Made by a program: the position numbers and the translations under genes. Under the pieces are notes generated by a model, which was not told the origin of the DNA, did no database searches, and saw only the letters and a list, made by a program, of their open reading frames with translations. From Candidatus Zhuqueibacterota bacterium (GTDB lineage: Bacteria; BS750m-G25), in assembly GCA_016783505.1 (NCBI GenBank), contig JADHWK010000072.1, positions 1-9,341 of the forward strand: DNA of 9,341 bases, given 5' to 3'. Below are positions 5,964 through 9,341 of this stretch, piece after piece; within the stretch, counting starts at the first letter, position 1; every line of letters starts with the position of its first letter.

Positions 5964-7034
5964 ATGAAGAATATCAAATTACTAGCTTTGATAGGTTGTT
6001 CGCTTCTGTTGGTGTTATCGAGTATCTTCGCCGGGTCTAACGATCCTAAAACTAAGCCCGCGCTGAGGGTGGTCACCTCTTTTTCCGATTATGCCTCCAT
6101 TGCTCATGAAATAGGCAGGGAGAAGGTGATGGTGGAGTATCTCTCTTATGGGGATCAGGATCCTCACTTTGTTCCTCCGAAGCCCAGCTTGGCTCTGAAG
6201 CTGAAAGACGCGGATTTATTTGTCACCACCGGACTGGATTTGGAAATGTGGGCGACTACTCTTTTGGATAAGGCCCGCAATAAAAAGATTATGGACGGCG
6301 CCTTCGGCTATGTGACGGCCTATCCTGGCATCAAGCTTTTGCAAAAATCAACCACCGCGCTGAGTCGAACCGAGGGGGATATTCACATCTACGGGAATCC
6401 CCACATTCACACCAGCCCCATGAATTGGAAGCCCATTTCCGAAAACATCCTCATCGGGCTGAAGAAAGTGGATCCTGATAATTCAGAATACTATGAGCTA
6501 AGACAAAGGGCTTTCGTTGACAGAGTCGATCGCGCCATGTTTGGGGACGAATTGGATGATTTGATCGGTGGAGAAAGGTTAACTGATTTAGTCCTGGCAG
6601 GGACTCTTTTTGATTTCCTGGAGAAAGAATACAGGGGCAAAAAATTGCTGAACAAATTGGGTGGGTGGCTAAAGAAGGCTCTCCCCTTTCGGGGCAAAAA
6701 GGTCATGGCCTACCATAAGAATTGGGCCTATTTTGCTCGGGATTTCGGACTAACCGTAATCGGCTATATTGAACCAAAACCGGGAATTCCCCCCACACCG
6801 AAGCATGTACAGCGAACCATTAGTCTGATTAAAGAACACGGCGTCGATGTCATGCTGGTAGCGAGCTATTTTGAAAGAAGGAAGCCCAACACGATAGCCC
6901 GAAAAACGGGTGTGAAAGCCCTCTTCTTGCCCCTTTCGGTGGGTGGGATTCCAGAAGTTTCGGATAATTTCAAGCTTATTGATTACTGGATTGATAGCAT
7001 CAATGATGCCATGGAAAGACCATTCAGCGAATAA
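5964..7034 (+). CDS. Metal ABC transporter substrate-binding protein (ZnuA/TroA family)
   Basis: The product is 356 residues from an ATG preceded by AAAGGAG. A signal peptide ends near residue 23; an LIGC at 9-12 looks like a lipobox but sits too early in the hydrophobic core. This is a cluster A-I periplasmic binding protein that captures Zn2+ or Mn2+. Expected ligands are visible: His68 in GDQDPHFVPP, a His at 147 or 149 in GNPHIHTSP (family pattern DPH-W-DP), and His251 in AYHKNWAYFARDFGL. The usual late acidic ligand, in an L-D-P-L context, is replaced by FLPLSVGG (321-328), which has no acid. Glu304 or the HIH cluster might complete the site. The segment between the second and third ligands (about 150-245) is long and highly charged. 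The permease genes begin 24 bases downstream, so this is the periplasmic partner of that transporter. Confidence 0.92.
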   Translation: MKNIKLLALIGCSLLLVLSSIFAGSNDPKTKPALRVVTSFSDYASIAHEIGREKVMVEYLSYGDQDPHFVPPKPSLALKLKDADLFVTTGLDLEMWATTLLDKARNKKIMDGAFGYVTAYPGIKLLQKSTTALSRTEGDIHIYGNPHIHTSPMNWKPISENILIGLKKVDPDNSEYYELRQRAFVDRVDRAMFGDELDDLIGGERLTDLVLAGTLFDFLEKEYRGKKLLNKLGGWLKKALPFRGKKVMAYHKNWAYFARDFGLTVIGYIEPKPGIPPTPKHVQRTISLIKEHGVDVMLVASYFERRKPNTIARKTGVKALFLPLSVGGIPEVSDNFKLIDYWIDSINDAMERPFSE

Positions 7035-7058
7035 CTATCCTAAGATCAGGAGCAATCA

Positions 7059-7871
7059 ATGCTGGAAACTCTTAAATTTTTATCCATTCAGATTATACTG
7101 TTGACAGTCGTAACCTCTGTGCATACCTATCTGGGGCTTCACGTCATCCGGCGGGGGATCGTATTCTCCGACCTGTCCCTAGATCAGTTGGCGGCATTCG
7201 GCGTGATAGTAGGAATCAGCCTGGGTATAGAGGGCGGTACCACCGGATCCTATATTGTCTCTTTTGTTGCCGTACTGATGGGTTCCGTGCTGCTTGCTTA
7301 TGTGAAACCCAAGAACAAAATGATCCCCCAGGAGGCGGTCATCGGTATTATTTATGGCCTGGCCTTGGTTGCCTCTATCATGGTAGCCGACAAGTTCTCC
7401 GGCGGTTCGGCCTATGTCACCCAGATCTTGTCAGGCTGTATGCTCTGGGTGAGTTGGCCCCTGGTCCTGGTGACCGTTTTGGTCTATATCGTGTTATCCC
7501 TTTTTCTATATAAATATCGGAAAATATTCATCGCCATCACCGAAAAGACGGAAGAGGTGGATAACGAGAATTTTTGGGATCTATTATTTTTCATCTCCCT
7601 GGGCATCATTACGGTACTCATCGTTCCCATCGCCGGCGTTCTTTTGGCGTACGGCTTCTTAATGATCCCGGCGGCCATTGCCGCCCTTTTCACCAAAGGC
7701 TGGGCACAAGGGCTGAGAATCGGCTGGATCATTGGGTTTATTGCCTCCATGGTTGGCCTTTTCTCTTCTTATTTCTTTAAGCTACCTTATGGCCCCAGTC
7801 TGGTACTGGCTCTCGGAGCATTTTTTATTGGCGCGCTGATTCTACGCTATATGTTACCCGAACGGAAATAG
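7059..7871 (+). CDS. Metal ABC transporter permease, ABC-3 family (first of two)
   Basis: The product is 270 residues with about eight membrane helices, the normal size for ABC-3 permeases such as ZnuB, TroC and MntB. Family landmarks are in order: VFSDLSLDQLAAFG (35-48), MIPQEAVIGIIYGLA (about 88-102), QILSGCMLW (about 122-130), and the C-terminal IAGVLLAYGFLMIPAA segment that precedes the ATPase-coupling loop (ALFTKGW). It would form half of the inner-membrane channel with the next gene product. The start has AGGAG upstream and lies 24 bases after the binding-protein stop, and the next gene follows after 25 bases, so the three are surely co-transcribed. No ATPase gene accompanies them. Confidence 0.93.
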   Translation: MLETLKFLSIQIILLTVVTSVHTYLGLHVIRRGIVFSDLSLDQLAAFGVIVGISLGIEGGTTGSYIVSFVAVLMGSVLLAYVKPKNKMIPQEAVIGIIYGLALVASIMVADKFSGGSAYVTQILSGCMLWVSWPLVLVTVLVYIVLSLFLYKYRKIFIAITEKTEEVDNENFWDLLFFISLGIITVLIVPIAGVLLAYGFLMIPAAIAALFTKGWAQGLRIGWIIGFIASMVGLFSSYFFKLPYGPSLVLALGAFFIGALILRYMLPERK

Positions 7872-7896
7872 TTTGCTCACCGAAAGGACTTAAAAT

Positions 7897-8715
7897 ATGT
7901 GGGAAATAATTCAGTTCTTATTTCCGCCTTTTGTCGCCTGTCTAACTATGATAGTGATCTTTGGGTACCTAGGCATTCATGTTCTGGAAAGGGAAATCAT
8001 ATTCATAGATATCGCCCTGGCCCAGATTGCGGCGGTAGGTTCTACTTCGGCTTTTATTCTTTTTAGAACGGAAGAGCACAGCCTCATAGCCTATATCTGT
8101 GCCCTTGGCTTTTCTTTACTGGCAGCCGTTTTCTTCTCTCAAGTTGGAAAGAGGGTAACCCAAATTCCCCAGGAGGCGATAATAGGTGTTTCCTATGCAA
8201 TTGCTGCTGCCGCCGCTCTATTTCTCCTCGCTATGGCTGCTGGTGGGGATGTTCACCTTGAGCATATGCTCACCGGAAGTATACTCTGGGCCAAATGGTC
8301 TGATATTCTTCCATGTGCCGGAGTGTATGCTGCAGTTGGATTATTTCATTACATTTTTCGGGATAAATTCAGAAAAATATCCCGGGATTATCAGGGCGCC
8401 ATCAAAGAGGGAATCAAAGTTGGGCGGTGGGATTTTCTGTTCTATGCCTCTTTGGGAATTGTGGTCACATTTTCGATCCGGATTGCCGGAGTGCTGGTGG
8501 TATTTTCATTCCTGATTATCCCGGCGACTTTTGCGGCTATGTTTGCCCAAAGCTGGGGAAAAAGACTGACCATCGCCTGGGGTATCGGGTTAGCGGCCTC
8601 GATAGCAGGTCTGGCCTTCTCTTACCTCTTCGATTTCTCCAGCGGGCCCTCGGTGATTACATTCCTGGGATTGGCTCTGATCGTGACAGCTCTGGTGAAA
8701 CAGTCAAAGCCGTAA
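7897..8715 (+). CDS. Metal ABC transporter permease, ABC-3 family (second of two)
   Basis: The product is 272 residues with the same fold and landmarks as the preceding permease: IIFIDIALAQIAAVG (34-48), QIPQEAIIGVSYAIA, HMLTGSILW, and IAGVLVVFSFLIIPATFAAMFAQSW. The two proteins differ throughout, so this is an old paralogous pair rather than a recent duplication, as in TroC/TroD or MntC/MntD heterodimeric permeases. A GAAAGGA sequence lies upstream of the ATG. It is the last gene of the block; an intrinsic terminator lies about 60 bases after the stop. The ATP-binding subunit that would drive this channel is not in the window. Confidence 0.93.
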   Translation: MWEIIQFLFPPFVACLTMIVIFGYLGIHVLEREIIFIDIALAQIAAVGSTSAFILFRTEEHSLIAYICALGFSLLAAVFFSQVGKRVTQIPQEAIIGVSYAIAAAAALFLLAMAAGGDVHLEHMLTGSILWAKWSDILPCAGVYAAVGLFHYIFRDKFRKISRDYQGAIKEGIKVGRWDFLFYASLGIVVTFSIRIAGVLVVFSFLIIPATFAAMFAQSWGKRLTIAWGIGLAASIAGLAFSYLFDFSSGPSVITFLGLALIVTALVKQSKP

Positions 8716-8776
8716 TGAGCATAAAATTATAGGGAAATAAAAGATTTCCTCGTCAGCGACACCTTTCAAAAACAAC

Positions 8777-8805
8777 AAAGCCGGGTCTCAAGCCCGGCTT
8801 TTTCC
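8777..8805 (+). terminator. Rho-independent terminator of the metal operon
   Basis: AAAGCCGGG (8777-8785) pairs perfectly with CCCGGCTTT (8793-8801) around a 7-base loop, and the strand continues as a T-rich run. It lies 61 bases after the second permease stop and closes the block that starts near 2621. The flanking A-run also allows some termination of transcripts arriving on the opposite strand. Confidence 0.93.
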
Positions 8806-8845
8806 TTTTTCAAATGTCCATTACAAAAATCCTCTGGTTACACCA

Positions 8846-8939
8846 TTTAAAGACCCCAAGGTAAAAAATTATCAATTTTTTACTTGCAATTTTTTGAATA
8901 ATTATTTAAATTAAAAAATACGCTATACCTTGGTTTAAA
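8846..8939. mobile_element. AT-rich nested inverted repeat, possible MITE-like element
   Basis: CCAAGGTA (8856-8863) and TACCTTGG (8926-8933) are exact inverted repeats about 60 bases apart. TTTAAA lies outside each of them (8846-8851 and 8934-8939), with four extra bases on the left. TTTAAA is self-complementary, so it could be part of the inverted repeat or a target duplication. The interior is almost all A and T and contains a 23-bp palindrome. It encodes nothing. The form suits a miniature transposable element, but an AT-rich origin-like or regulatory structure is equally possible. Confidence 0.35.
8861..8883. repeat. 23-bp perfect AT-rich palindrome
   Basis: The 10-bp arms GTAAAAAATT (8861-8870) and AATTTTTTAC (8874-8883) are perfect reverse complements around ATC. 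The left arm overlaps the left arm of the larger inverted repeat at 8856-8863. As RNA this is a weak A-U hairpin, so a protein-binding site or a recombination structure is more likely than a terminator. Confidence 0.7.
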
Positions 8940-9133
8940 ATCAAGGGGGCTTTTAACGCCTATGCCGCCGTGATTGAGAATATGGATGAGCTTTTTAGTC
9001 AAAATTCCACTGCTGAAAAGAAACAGTAACTCCTCAATCAGGTTCGTTTTGCCATTCAAACCAAACATTACAGCATCAGAACTGAAGAATCATATATCCA
9101 TGAATTACATCATCCCAAACATTTCTCTTAGGT

Positions 9134-9158
9134 TTATATGCCTTCATTTGGCGTATAA
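9134..9158. repeat. Palindrome A: 9-7-9 with TTATATGCC arms
   Basis: Arms TTATATGCC (9134-9142) and GGCGTATAA (9150-9158) pair at eight of nine positions plus one T-G, around the 7-base centre TTCATTT. The geometry is the same as palindrome B, 76 bases further on. Confidence 0.75.
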
Positions 9159-9209
9159 GAAACTCAACTTGTTGAATAAATGGATTTTGAAAGGAGATAT
9201 TGGGGGGGG

Positions 9210-9234
9210 TTATACGGCATTTTTAGACGTATAA
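9210..9234. repeat. Palindrome B: 9-7-9 with TTATACGGC arms, at the contig junction
   Basis: Arms TTATACGGC (9210-9218) and GACGTATAA (9226-9234) pair at eight of nine positions around the 7-base centre ATTTTTA. Arm length, centre length and arm sequence match palindrome A, so these are two copies of one kind of site. The boundary at which the contig repeats its start (9230/9231) falls inside the right arm. Inverted arms of about 9 bp around a 7-bp centre also describe core sites of many tyrosine recombinases, but no recombinase is encoded here. Confidence 0.75.
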
Positions 9235-9341
9235 GCCTAGAGAACCTCATTGCTTTAATTGTATGTTTTACAATTAGATGATTACCTATTTCGGTTAGTT
9301 TCTGTTTGGGTTTATACGGCCAGATTTGCCGTGTTTGGGAT
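9231..9341. repeat. Terminal direct repeat, right copy
   Basis: Exact copy of 1-111. If the molecule is circular, its unique length is 9,230 bp and base 9230 joins base 1. The join lies inside the right arm of a 9-7-9 palindrome at 9210-9234, and that palindrome stays intact in the closed form. Nothing in the window resembles a replication initiator, relaxase, partition gene, transposase or recombinase, so a free replicon is not supported by gene content. Confidence 0.95.

Larger units (their letters stand above)
8806..9230. other. Non-coding region after the terminator, with a short coding-like remnant
   Basis: No intact gene is supported. A frame ending at TAA 9027-9029 is open from 8910. 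From about 8943 it reads as plausible protein (KGAFNAYAAVIENMDELF, then a polar tail), which might be the end of a decayed gene; I do not recognise it. The rest holds the AT-rich inverted repeat near 8846-8939 and two short palindromes at 9134-9158 and 9210-9234. A run of eight G at 9202-9209 directly precedes the last palindrome and is a possible sequencing weak point. Confidence 0.5.

Noticed and set aside
8910-9029. Possible C-terminal fragment of a decayed gene ending at TAA 9027
   Set aside because: The peptide from about 8943 looks protein-like, but it has no start, no recognised family and only about 28 good codons. It is mentioned in the region entry but not called as a pseudogene.
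8880-9068. 62-codon frame on the minus strand
   Set aside because: It lies over AT-rich repeat DNA, has no ribosome binding site, and its composition follows the A/T runs.
8974-9234. 86-codon frame on the plus strand near the right end
   Set aside because: It has no ribosome binding site, runs through both 9-7-9 palindromes, and shows no domain-like pattern.
9134-9234. CRISPR array or iteron array
   Set aside because: There are only two matching units, each internally palindromic, 76 bases apart and with unlike intervening DNA. No cas or rep gene is present.
1-9341. Plasmid annotation based on the circular overlap
   Set aside because: No replication, partition, mobilisation or toxin-antitoxin gene is visible, so plasmid status cannot be supported from content.

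Overview
The window looks like bacterial DNA from an uncultured Gram-negative organism. It encodes outer-membrane beta-barrels with signal peptides, a probable lipoprotein and a periplasmic binding protein, with good Shine-Dalgarno sequences in front of most genes. The mix of a TPR lipoprotein carrying a 'GD-DTYP' motif, an OprB-like porin and a metal operon would fit the Bacteroidota/Ignavibacteria/Calditrichota/KSB1 side of the tree. That placement is inference from protein style only.

Layout. (1) Bases 1-111 are repeated exactly at 9231-9341, so the molecule may be a 9,230-bp circle, a tandem unit, or a segment between direct repeats. (2) Bases 137-1094 read as one integron gene cassette: a strong ribosome binding site, a four-helix membrane protein of unknown function (190-621), a non-coding spacer, and a well-formed attC site (968-1100). 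The attC inverse core is exactly complementary to GTTATAC at 136-142, which defines the cassette's left edge. No integrase gene is present. (3) A TPR lipoprotein follows at 1173-2510. (4) From 2621 to 8715 there is a one-directional block of six genes that I read as an envelope-spanning divalent-metal (probably zinc or manganese) uptake locus. It contains a small membrane-anchored His/Cys protein, an OprB-like porin, a second outer-membrane protein with a coiled coil and a histidine-rich loop, a ZnuA/TroA-type binding protein and two ABC-3 permeases. A clear intrinsic terminator follows at 8777-8805. The ATPase expected for this transporter is absent. (5) Bases 8806-9341, continuing into 1-135 if circular, hold no convincing gene. 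They contain an AT-rich nested inverted repeat that resembles a small transposable element, and a cluster of palindromes with TTATACGGC-like arms around the sequence junction.

How the genes could work together: the two barrels would let metal or metal chelates cross the outer membrane, the His-rich segments would concentrate metal in the periplasm, the binding protein would capture it, and the permease pair would import it using an ATPase encoded elsewhere. The integron cassette is a separate piece of mobile cargo beside this locus.
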